From Rubricoccaceae bacterium (lineage in GTDB: Bacteria; Bacteroidota; Rhodothermia; Rhodothermales; Rubricoccaceae), in the NCBI GenBank assembly GCA_024639085.1, contig JAHEJB010000015.1, forward strand, positions 1-34,432: a stretch of DNA of 34,432 bases, given 5' to 3'. The first letter of the stretch is position 1. Each line of letters opens with the position of its first letter. Made by a program: the position numbers and the translations under genes. The notes under the pieces are model-generated. The model did no database searches. It worked only from the letters and a program-made list of their open reading frames with translations, and was not told where the DNA came from. Positions 7,760-14,819 of this stretch are shown here, in pieces.

Positions 7760-9505
7760 ATGGAAACCCAGGAGATACTTGAAGTTTGGCCAATTATAAT
7801 TGGCCTTGCAGGCGGACTTGCGCTTTTCCTTTTTGGAATGGAGCAGATGACCGACTCGCTGAAACAGATCGCGGGCAGTCGCATGAAATCGATGCTGGCT
7901 CGCCTGACGACAAACCGCGTTTCGGCGACGTTTGCAGGCGCCTTCGTGACGGCGATCATTCAGTCATCGTCCGTCACAACGGTATTGGTTGTCGGCTTCA
8001 TTTCTGCAGGACTGATGACACTGAGCCAGTCGATAGGGATCATTATCGGCGCGAACGTGGGCACGACGATAACTGCTCAGATCATTGCCTTCAAAGTGAC
8101 AAAGTATGCGCTGATCCTCGTCGCCATCGGTTTCACGATGCTGTTTACGTCCAAACGAGAGCGTATTCGGCACTACGGAACCATGCTCATGGGCCTGGGA
8201 CTAATCTTTTTTGGGATGGAGCTCATGAGCAACGCCACGAGCCCCCTACGGAGCTACGAGCCCTTTATCCTCTTCATGCAGCGAATGGCGAGCCCCTGGT
8301 TAGGGATACTTGCCGGGGCCGCTTTTACTGCCGTTGTTCAATCGTCTTCTGCAACGACGGGAGTGGTGATTGTCCTTGCAACACAGGGTTTCATCTCCCT
8401 TGAAGCAGGCATCGCTCTCGTTCTCGGAGCCAACATAGGAACGTGCGTCACCGCACTTCTCGCAGCAATCGGCAAGCCCCGCGAGGCCGTCCGCGCCGCA
8501 GTTGTACACGTGTTGTTCAATGTAGTTGGTGTAGTAGTCTGGATCGGGTTCATCGGCTATCTAGCATCGTTCGTTGAGATGTTTTCGCCGGCATCTTCCG
8601 GCCTTGAAGGCGTTGATCGTTTGGCCGCAGATACACCCAGACAAATTGCCAATGCGCACACGTTATTTAATGTGGCCAACACAGTAATCTTTCTCCCGTT
8701 TACGGGACTGTTGGCCAAACTGGTTATTCGACTGGTTCCAGATCGACCGGAGTCGGCAGATGCCGTCATCCAGCCTCGATACCTCGACGGTATTCTCTTG
8801 AGTACACCGGCGCTGGCTCTCGATCGCGTTAGGATGGAATTGCGTAGGATGGGCGAACGAGCGGCGCGCATGCTAAGTGAAGCTCTGCCTGTTGCCCTTG
8901 ATGGCGAGGTGGAGGATTTAAAGGCGCTTCAATCACGGGACGAAGAGATTGATGTGCTCCATGCTGCGGTCATTACCTACCTCGGGCAACTGGCAAAAGA
9001 AAACTTGGACCAGTCACAAACCGAGCTACACTATGATTACCTGGAGGCTGCGAACAACATCGAGAGTATTGCAGACCTGATTGAGACAAACGTCGTTACT
9101 GCAGGCATGGAACGCATCGGAGTCGGTTTTAACGTCAGCGCTGCGACGCACGAAAAGCTTACTGCGCTGCACGACAGAGTTCGCGAGGCTGTTAGGCTCA
9201 CTTTTCAGGCGCTCGACGCGCATAATTCAGCAATGGCTGGCGAGGTGATTGGTGCCAAAGGAGAGATCAACAGGTTAGCCGACGAAGCGGAGGCTCACCT
9301 TGCTCGCCGTCTTGTTGCTGACGAACCAGATAGACTCAGTCTCTATCGGTTTGAATCAGAATTGATCGAGTACCTCAAACGCGTCTATTATTTCGCCAAG
9401 AGGATTGCCAAGGCCGTCGCGGCGCACGAAATGGCGTCTGCGGGCAGCCGCGTGGACGAGAATCCCGAACAAGAGCTTGTATCTGCTCATAAATCGGAAT
9501 TGTGA
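7760..9505 (+). CDS. Na+/phosphate symporter with PhoU-like C-terminal domain
   Basis: NptA/PNaS-type Na+-coupled phosphate importer of the cytoplasmic membrane, 581 residues. The membrane part (about 10-330) holds the inverted duplication of the family: QSSS68-71 followed by VTTVLVVGFISAG and GANVGTT, and QSSS194-197 with ATTGVVIV and GANIGT. The C-terminal part (about 345-560) is helical and charged, resembling the PhoU-like domain often fused to these carriers, which suggests regulation of Pi uptake. Start chosen at ATG 7760, which puts a short N-terminal stretch before the first helix; no clear ribosome site is visible. The stop overlaps the PPK2 start (TGATG), so import and polyphosphate metabolism are translationally linked. 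Confidence 0.95.
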   Translation: METQEILEVWPIIIGLAGGLALFLFGMEQMTDSLKQIAGSRMKSMLARLTTNRVSATFAGAFVTAIIQSSSVTTVLVVGFISAGLMTLSQSIGIIIGANVGTTITAQIIAFKVTKYALILVAIGFTMLFTSKRERIRHYGTMLMGLGLIFFGMELMSNATSPLRSYEPFILFMQRMASPWLGILAGAAFTAVVQSSSATTGVVIVLATQGFISLEAGIALVLGANIGTCVTALLAAIGKPREAVRAAVVHVLFNVVGVVVWIGFIGYLASFVEMFSPASSGLEGVDRLAADTPRQIANAHTLFNVANTVIFLPFTGLLAKLVIRLVPDRPESADAVIQPRYLDGILLSTPALALDRVRMELRRMGERAARMLSEALPVALDGEVEDLKALQSRDEEIDVLHAAVITYLGQLAKENLDQSQTELHYDYLEAANNIESIADLIETNVVTAGMERIGVGFNVSAATHEKLTALHDRVREAVRLTFQALDAHNSAMAGEVIGAKGEINRLADEAEAHLARRLVADEPDRLSLYRFESELIEYLKRVYYFAKRIAKAVAAHEMASAGSRVDENPEQELVSAHKSEL

Positions 9506-10218
9506 TGTTGTCTGAAGCTCAAGCTGCCCTGGCGGATCTGGATGCTTCCGACTTTCCGGGGAAGGGCGAATCGCGCGACAGGCTCTCTGAACTACAGCGT
9601 GCCTGCGCCGATGCCGGCCTTCCTGTCATCGTCGTGTTTGAGGGATGGGATGCAGCCGGGAAAGGTTCTCTTATTCACACGTTGACGGCTAGGCTCGATC
9701 CCCGAGGTTTTGAAGTTCATCCGATTCAAGCGCCTCGTCCGTTTGAACAAAGCCGGCCGTGGCTCTGGAGGTACTGGCTGAAAATCCCCCCCGCGGGGAA
9801 GTGGGCCTTTTTTGACCGAAGCTGGTATGGAAGGATCCTCGTGCAGCGGGTAGAGGGCATGGTTTCCAAAGCGGACCGCAAACGTGCCCACGACGAAATC
9901 CTCCAGTTTGAGCGAACGCTGGTCGACAACGGCTATGTCATCATAAAGCTGTTCCTCCACATCGAGAAAGAGGAGCAAAAGAAGCGTCTCGACGCACTGT
10001 CAACTGATCCGGCAACCTCTTGGCAAGTCACAGATGAGGACTGGGCGAATCACCGGCGCTACAAAACTTGGTACCGGCTCTACGAGAAAACGTTAAAGAA
10101 GACCGACACAGAACGTGCTCCCTGGCATGTTATTCCGACGGCCTCCGCCGCGTTGGCCACGTTGCGCGTCTATGAGGTTCTCACGAGCGAAATCCAGAAA
10201 GCGCTAGAGAAATCATGA
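9505..10218 (+). CDS. polyphosphate kinase 2 family protein (like N-terminal half of PAP)
   Basis: PPK2 enzymes transfer phosphate between polyphosphate and nucleotides. This 237-residue protein has Walker A GWDAAGKGS (47-55), an LDPRG turn after it, a Walker B-like FDRSWYGR (103-110) with the following VQRVEG, and a helical lid rich in Lys/Arg. It is a single-domain protein with no signal peptide. ATG 9505 overlaps the symporter stop (TGATG); a GTG one codon upstream (9502) is possible. The gene downstream, overlapping by 4 bases, is a second PPK2. Side by side the pair resembles the duplicated class II enzyme polyphosphate:AMP phosphotransferase split between its halves. Substrate (AMP, ADP or GDP) cannot be told from sequence alone. 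Confidence 0.93.
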   Translation: MLSEAQAALADLDASDFPGKGESRDRLSELQRACADAGLPVIVVFEGWDAAGKGSLIHTLTARLDPRGFEVHPIQAPRPFEQSRPWLWRYWLKIPPAGKWAFFDRSWYGRILVQRVEGMVSKADRKRAHDEILQFERTLVDNGYVIIKLFLHIEKEEQKKRLDALSTDPATSWQVTDEDWANHRRYKTWYRLYEKTLKKTDTERAPWHVIPTASAALATLRVYEVLTSEIQKALEKS

Positions 10219-10943
10219 AGCACCCTCGCCTTTCCGATGTCGATCTATCCGTGGAGCTTGGCCGCGTTGCGTATCAACGTAAACGGTCCAAGTATAAGAA
10301 GGCTCTTCAGGCTCTGGGTCGACCTGTATTTGAGAATAAGCGGCCGGTTGTCATCGTTTTTGAAGGCTGGGATGCGGCCGGAAAAGGCGGCGCAATTCGT
10401 AACGCCATGGCTCCGCTGGATCCGCGTGGTTACCGCGTTCATCCCATCGGTCCGCCGGAGGGAGAGGACGCGCGAAGGCACTATCTCTACCGATTCTGGC
10501 GGAGGCTACCCGAAGCTGGCCAGGTGGCGGTGTTCGATCGAAGCTGGTATGGTAGGGTGCTCGTCGAGCGCGTTGAAGGCTTCGCGACGGAAGAAGAGTG
10601 GCGGCGCGCCTATCAGGAGATCCGGGAGTTCGAGCAACAAATGGTCGCTTTCGGAACGATCCTGTTCAAGTTTTGGATGCATCTTTCGCCGGAAGAACAG
10701 CTCCGGCGATTTAAGGCGCGGGAGCAGGATCCCCGGAAACAATGGAAGCTCACCGACGAGGACTGGCGCAATCGGGAGAAGTGGGATGCCTATCTGGAAG
10801 CATTAACGGAGATGATTGACGAGACGCATACGCCCTATGCACCGTGGACTATCATTGAGGGCGATAGCAAGCAGTGGGCGCGCATAAAGGTGTTGCAAAC
10901 GCTGGTAACAGGACTTCAGGCCACGTTTGAAAAGGATTCATAG
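10215..10943 (+). CDS. polyphosphate kinase 2 / polyphosphate:AMP phosphotransferase-like (C-terminal half type)
   Basis: Second PPK2 of the pair, 242 residues. Walker A is GWDAAGKGG (51-59), Walker B-like is FDRSWYGR (107-114), followed by VLVERVEGFA and FEQQM. Blocks such as DEDWRNREKWDAY and YAPWTIIEGDSKQWARIKVL closely match what I know of the C-terminal half of polyphosphate:AMP phosphotransferases. N-terminal residues 10-35 (a YQRKRSKYKKALQAL helix) match the linker that joins the two halves in fused enzymes. It starts on the stop of the first PPK2 (ATGA) and is the last gene of the phosphate block. A 7-bp hairpin follows 15 bases after the stop. Confidence 0.93.
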   Translation: MKHPRLSDVDLSVELGRVAYQRKRSKYKKALQALGRPVFENKRPVVIVFEGWDAAGKGGAIRNAMAPLDPRGYRVHPIGPPEGEDARRHYLYRFWRRLPEAGQVAVFDRSWYGRVLVERVEGFATEEEWRRAYQEIREFEQQMVAFGTILFKFWMHLSPEEQLRRFKAREQDPRKQWKLTDEDWRNREKWDAYLEALTEMIDETHTPYAPWTIIEGDSKQWARIKVLQTLVTGLQATFEKDS

Positions 10944-10957
10944 CGTACGCGACCAAT

Positions 10958-10976
10958 CGTAGGGAAGTCCCCTACG
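10958..10976 (+). terminator. hairpin after the second PPK2 gene, possible terminator
   Basis: Perfect inverted repeat CGTAGGG / CCCTACG with loop AAGTC, 15 bases after the PPK2 stop. It marks the likely end of the phosphate/polyphosphate block. There is no T-run after it, so intrinsic termination is not assured and transcripts may read on into the FixH-like/ccoI genes. An 8-bp palindrome GCGTACGC at 10943-10950 lies just before it. Confidence 0.35.
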
Positions 10977-11049
10977 TATGCGGGCAGGCATGGCTGTCAG
11001 TTCATGAAGTGCCACATGCCCACTTTGCGCAATCAATGCCAACAACCCT

Positions 11050-11244
11050 TTGCATACAGCTCCAACATTGAACGACTCGCCTCTCTCAAAACAACCTAGG
11101 ATTCCATCGCACATTGCATGGCCCATGGTGGTTGTGCTGTTGCTGTTGATGAGTTTGGCGACTGTAACAATCACGGTCATTGCCGCGAACTCCGATGGCG
11201 GCGTTGACGTGGTAGAGGATTCTCCGTACGCACCCCGCCGATGA
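11050..11244 (+). CDS. short FixH/CcoH-like single-span membrane protein
   Basis: Up to 64 residues with one transmembrane helix (about 24-46, following an AWP motif) and a short tail GGVDVVEDSPYAPRR. CcoH/FixH proteins have this N-terminal helix and a 'VVxDxYY'-like continuation, and are encoded just before ccoI, exactly as here. But they run to about 150 residues with a periplasmic FixH domain, which is absent. Either this is a minimal FixH or an unrelated small membrane protein in its place. The start is unclear: only TTG codons at 11050 and 11068 precede the helix, and the first in-frame ATG (about 11125) falls at its beginning. The stop overlaps the ccoI start (ATGA), which supports real translation. 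Confidence 0.62.
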   Translation: MHTAPTLNDSPLSKQPRIPSHIAWPMVVVLLLLMSLATVTITVIAANSDGGVDVVEDSPYAPRR

Positions 11245-13772
11245 GTACGGTTGCGACCGATAGAACCCCACTGAAAAGCCGGGCTGCTAAGGCAACTGAT
11301 GTGAGCACAACGATTGCCGATTCGCACTGCGCACATTGCGGAATGCGGCTTGGATCTACTCCTGTCGTAAAGGACGACCGTGGATTCTGCTGCAACAGTT
11401 GCGCCACGGCGTTTGGCGCACTATCCGATTCGGGGCTGGATGAAGAGTTTTACAGCCTTCAGGTTCTTCCAGAGAAGCCAGCGAACACTGCGTCCGATGC
11501 ATCAAAAAATCTTCAACTCAAAGAACTGGATTCACCGCAGTTCATTGAGGAGCACACTCGGCCTGACAACGCCGGTCGCTCTGTCGATCTGTTTGTGGAT
11601 GGCATGCATTGCGCCGCGTGCGTGTGGTTGATTGAACGCCTCCCTTTCGAGATGGAAGGCATTGCGGTTGCTCGTGTCGATCTGCCTCGCGCTCGTCTGA
11701 GTCTCACATTCGACCCTGCTCAGGTCAAGCTGTCGAAGGTGGCAGAATGGCTGGCGAAGTTCGGCTACACAGTCCGTCCTATGCGAGGCGAGGGTGGTCG
11801 GCCTACGGATGCCGAGCGCAAATTGCTTCTTCGGATGGGTGTGGCGTGGGCGTTGGCGGGCAATGTGATGCTCGTCACCTTCGCGCTGTATAGCGGACTT
11901 CAGGCAGAGGGCAGTGGACTCGCAACCGCGGCCCGCTGGATTAGCCTGACGCTATCTATTCCGGCCGTTTTTTACGGTGGGGCACCATTTTTCCGCCGGG
12001 CTTGGGCATCGATGCGCTCTGCCATCAAGGCGCACGATTTCAGGCGGCTCCACATGGATATGCCTATCGCCCTCGGCATACTGGTCGGATTCCTGCACAG
12101 CATGTGGGCCACGTTATCTGGAAACGGAGAGGTCTGGTTCGACTCCATCACGGTTCTCATCGCCGCGCTCCTGACGGCTCGCTGGCTTCAGCTTCGCAGT
12201 AGGAGACTTGCCGGCGAGGCCTCTGATCGCCTTTTGGCGCTTGTGCCATCAATGGTGCGTCGGGTTAGAGCGGACGGCCAGATCGAGGTCGTGCGTGTCG
12301 ATGATATCGATGCGGGCGATCTGGTAGAAGTCCCAGCCGGTGAAGTTGTGCCCGTAGATGGCGTTATTGCCGAGGGGGAAAGTCGATTGAATAACGCCGT
12401 AATCACGGGCGAGAGTCGCCCTGAAGCCGTCGTTTCCGGCGGAAGGGTTGTTGCAGGAGCAACCAACCTCTCATCTCCACTGCGGGTACGCGTAGAGGCT
12501 GCGGGAGAAGCCACACGCGTAGGCAAACTGCTTGCGTGGGTTCGGAATGCAGAAGAACACAAAGCCCCAGTCGTACTTCTCGCGGACAGGATCGGTGGAT
12601 ACTTCGTGCTCGGCGTTCTGGCGCTGGCTGCGCTCACCGCAGCGCTCTGGATTTCCATTGATCCTACTGTAGCCGCCCAGCATGTGGTGGCGCTGCTCGT
12701 GATTACGTGCCCCTGCGCATTGGGGATGGCTACGCCGTTGGCTATGTCCGTCGCTGCAGGCCGTGCGGCTCGACACGGGCTGTTCATCAAATCCGACGAG
12801 GCGACTCAGCAACTCACAACCATCGACACGGTCATCCTGGACAAGACGGGAACCCTTACAGAAGGCCAGATGACGCTTGTCGAATGGACAGGGTCTACTG
12901 ACGCTCTTGAACTCCTTGCTGCATTGGAATCGCAATCGAATCATCCGATTGCCGAAGCCCTTGTTCGCTCTGTAGGTCCAACAGAAAATATTGGAGTTGT
13001 GGGAATTGAGGCCGTTGCTGGAGCTGGCATTCGTGGCTTCGTGGACGGTCGCGAGGTCGTTGTTGGGCGACCGGACTGGGTTGCGGTAGTGACTGGCGTA
13101 TCGACAGATTCTGTACAGCCGGACATCGAACGAGTGGCCTTGCTTGGCTACACCCCCGTTGTGGCCGCCGTAGACAGGCAGATTGTTGGCGTTGCGGCTA
13201 TTGGAGATCGGTTGCGAGACGATGCGGCGCAGCTAGTCCGAGCTTTGGAACTGTCGGGCAAGGAAGTCCACATTTTGTCCGGCGATCATCCTGAAGCTGT
13301 CGCCGTCGTAGCAGAGCGTCTCGGCTTAGTTGGAGAGAGGGCGCGGGGAGGAGTTAGTCCCGAAGAGAAGCGTGCGGCGATTGAGCACCTTCAAGAGGAA
13401 GGAAGTTCCGTTCTCATGGTTGGCGACGGTGTAAATGACGCCGTGGCACTGCAAGCAGCTGATGTAGGTGTGGCTGTGGGAGGTGGAAGCACGGCAAGTC
13501 TTGTCGCCGCCGATGTGTTCATGACACGTCCCGGTGTTGAACCGGTCTCCGAGCTACTTCATGGCTCGGAAGCGGTCATGCGTACGATCCGAGTAACGTT
13601 GGGCGTCTCATTGCTCTACAACCTGATCGGAGCATCAGCCGCGATGGCTGGACTTGTTACGCCTCTCGTTGCGGCTGTTGCGATGCCCGTCTCTTCCCTT
13701 CTTGTTGTGGCGATGGCCATTCTCCAGCCGTCATTTCGCGACCAACAGCCCCAATCGTTAAAACACCAATGA
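11241..13772 (+). CDS. ccoI: copper-transporting P1B-type ATPase for cbb3 assembly (CcoI/FixI)
   Basis: Membrane P-type ATPase that exports or delivers copper for CuB assembly, 843 residues. In order: an N-terminal cysteine zone C30-A-H-C33 and C50-C51-N-S-C54 (the metal-binding domain typical of CcoI), an HMA domain with G121-M-H-C124-A-A-C127, transmembrane helices, TGES (389-392), the ion motif C490-P-C492, the phosphorylation site D534-KTGT, H568-P569 of the P1B class, and GDGVND (728-733). All catalytic residues are present. It overlaps the FixH-like gene before and ccoS after (both ATGA). The FixH-CcoI-CcoS order assigns it to cbb3 assembly rather than to general copper resistance. Confidence 0.95.
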   Translation: MSTVATDRTPLKSRAAKATDVSTTIADSHCAHCGMRLGSTPVVKDDRGFCCNSCATAFGALSDSGLDEEFYSLQVLPEKPANTASDASKNLQLKELDSPQFIEEHTRPDNAGRSVDLFVDGMHCAACVWLIERLPFEMEGIAVARVDLPRARLSLTFDPAQVKLSKVAEWLAKFGYTVRPMRGEGGRPTDAERKLLLRMGVAWALAGNVMLVTFALYSGLQAEGSGLATAARWISLTLSIPAVFYGGAPFFRRAWASMRSAIKAHDFRRLHMDMPIALGILVGFLHSMWATLSGNGEVWFDSITVLIAALLTARWLQLRSRRLAGEASDRLLALVPSMVRRVRADGQIEVVRVDDIDAGDLVEVPAGEVVPVDGVIAEGESRLNNAVITGESRPEAVVSGGRVVAGATNLSSPLRVRVEAAGEATRVGKLLAWVRNAEEHKAPVVLLADRIGGYFVLGVLALAALTAALWISIDPTVAAQHVVALLVITCPCALGMATPLAMSVAAGRAARHGLFIKSDEATQQLTTIDTVILDKTGTLTEGQMTLVEWTGSTDALELLAALESQSNHPIAEALVRSVGPTENIGVVGIEAVAGAGIRGFVDGREVVVGRPDWVAVVTGVSTDSVQPDIERVALLGYTPVVAAVDRQIVGVAAIGDRLRDDAAQLVRALELSGKEVHILSGDHPEAVAVVAERLGLVGERARGGVSPEEKRAAIEHLQEEGSSVLMVGDGVNDAVALQAADVGVAVGGGSTASLVAADVFMTRPGVEPVSELLHGSEAVMRTIRVTLGVSLLYNLIGASAAMAGLVTPLVAAVAMPVSSLLVVAMAILQPSFRDQQPQSLKHQ

Positions 13773-13930
13773 ACATTCTCTACGCGCTCGTTCCACTAGC
13801 CCTCCTGCTCGCAGGACTTGGCGTATTGGCCTTCCGCTGGGCCGTCCGCGACGGGCAGTTTGACGATGTGGAGACACCCGCCATTCGCATGCTTCTTGAC
13901 GACGAAACGGATCAATCTTCTACACCATGA
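13769..13930 (+). CDS. ccoS: cbb3-type oxidase assembly protein CcoS
   Basis: A 53-residue protein starting MNILYALVPLALLLAG, with one N-terminal transmembrane helix followed by the CcoS signature FRWAVRDGQFDD and a short acidic tail. CcoS is needed for cofactor insertion into CcoN in other bacteria. The start overlaps the ccoI stop and its own stop overlaps the next gene (both ATGA). The gene is short enough to be missed by a 60-residue cutoff. Motif and position together make the call secure. Confidence 0.93.
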   Translation: MNILYALVPLALLLAGLGVLAFRWAVRDGQFDDVETPAIRMLLDDETDQSSTP

Positions 13931-14484
13931 CTACTTCAGCATTATCTGCTCCAACATCATCTAAAGAGAGCACGCCACCTCATCCTACATTTCCCCTGAA
14001 CGGCGCAGTTGTGGATGGCGCCGCAACCACATTCGAGTGGCTAGGGGTCCCGGAAGCGACCGCCTACCACCTTCAAGTTGCCCCGGATAGACAGTTTGTG
14101 CGCGATGTTCTTGAGTTGCATCTGGGCGGCAGCACATCGGTTGCTTTACACAATACGCTGCCACCATTAGATCGTCCGTATTTCTGGCGCATTCGCGCGA
14201 CGAGCCCTGTTGGTGAAACGCGTTGGAGCCCCTACGGACGCTTTTTTTCAGGCAACGACGCGCAGGTGGATTCCTTCCGAGCGGAGAAGGAGGGGAGAGA
14301 ATTGGAGGAACGAAGGAAGGCTGCCAAAGACCGGGCAAGGAAAGAAGCGGAACTTGACCTAATTCCTTTCATTGAGCGAGATGACACGATCCCATCTGCC
14401 TCCATCTCCAGGATTTTGGGTCTCACGATGATCATCTCGTTTTTGCTCGTACTGGCATCGGTACTGCTGGCGACGGTTATCTGA
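13927..14484 (+). CDS. tail-anchored membrane protein with FN3-like domain
   Basis: Not a protein I recognise. It has 185 residues: a Ser/Thr/Pro-rich start (1-20), an FN3-like beta domain (about 20-108) with the usual YHLQVAPD and YFWRIRATSPVGETRWSP features, a highly charged Glu/Lys/Arg helix (about 115-150), and a single C-terminal transmembrane helix (about 161-184). There is no signal peptide, so the FN3 domain is predicted to be cytoplasmic if the protein inserts as tail-anchored, which is an unusual place for FN3. The start overlaps the ccoS stop (ATGA), making it the last gene of the ccoI-ccoS operon and a possible accessory factor for cbb3 biogenesis or stability. Confidence 0.8.
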   Translation: MTTSALSAPTSSKESTPPHPTFPLNGAVVDGAATTFEWLGVPEATAYHLQVAPDRQFVRDVLELHLGGSTSVALHNTLPPLDRPYFWRIRATSPVGETRWSPYGRFFSGNDAQVDSFRAEKEGRELEERRKAAKDRARKEAELDLIPFIERDDTIPSASISRILGLTMIISFLLVLASVLLATVI

Positions 14485-14540
14485 AAGGGCAGTTTATCGA
14501 ATCAAACCGCGCCAATCGAGCGCTAATCCGAGTACCAACC

Positions 14541-14819
14541 ATGAGCACGCAAAAGCACTTTACAAGCGATCAGGCCCGTGAAATAGGCGAACAGTTAGGT
14601 ATTGACTGGGCTGCTTTCAGTGTCGAGCAATTCCGAATGGGCCTGGATGTCGAGCTTGAACATGGAAGCCACGATCCGGCAACCGACGTTACGGGCAACG
14701 ATCCTCTTCTGACCGGCAAGATCGCATTGGCGCACCTAAATGAGTTTCCAGACTATTACACTCGCCTCCTGAAAATGGAAGAGGATGCCGAGGCGTTTCA
14801 TGGAACGGCCAGCAACTAG
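14541..14819 (+). CDS. DUF5661 family small protein
   Basis: A 92-residue soluble protein that I place in the DUF5661 family from its pattern: an N-terminal FTSDQAREIGEQLGIDW segment, then FRMGLDVELEHGSHDP, and a C-terminal GKIALAHLNEFPDYYTRLLKMEED. Function is unknown for the family; the repeated His/Glu/Asp positions (ELEHG, LAHLNE, PDYY) could bind metal, but this is a guess. It starts 56 bases after the FN3 protein, so it may be the distal gene of that transcript. Its stop lies in the sequence ACTAGT, where the convergent regulator gene also ends, so the two genes overlap tail to tail by 4 bases. Confidence 0.85.
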   Translation: MSTQKHFTSDQAREIGEQLGIDWAAFSVEQFRMGLDVELEHGSHDPATDVTGNDPLLTGKIALAHLNEFPDYYTRLLKMEEDAEAFHGTASN

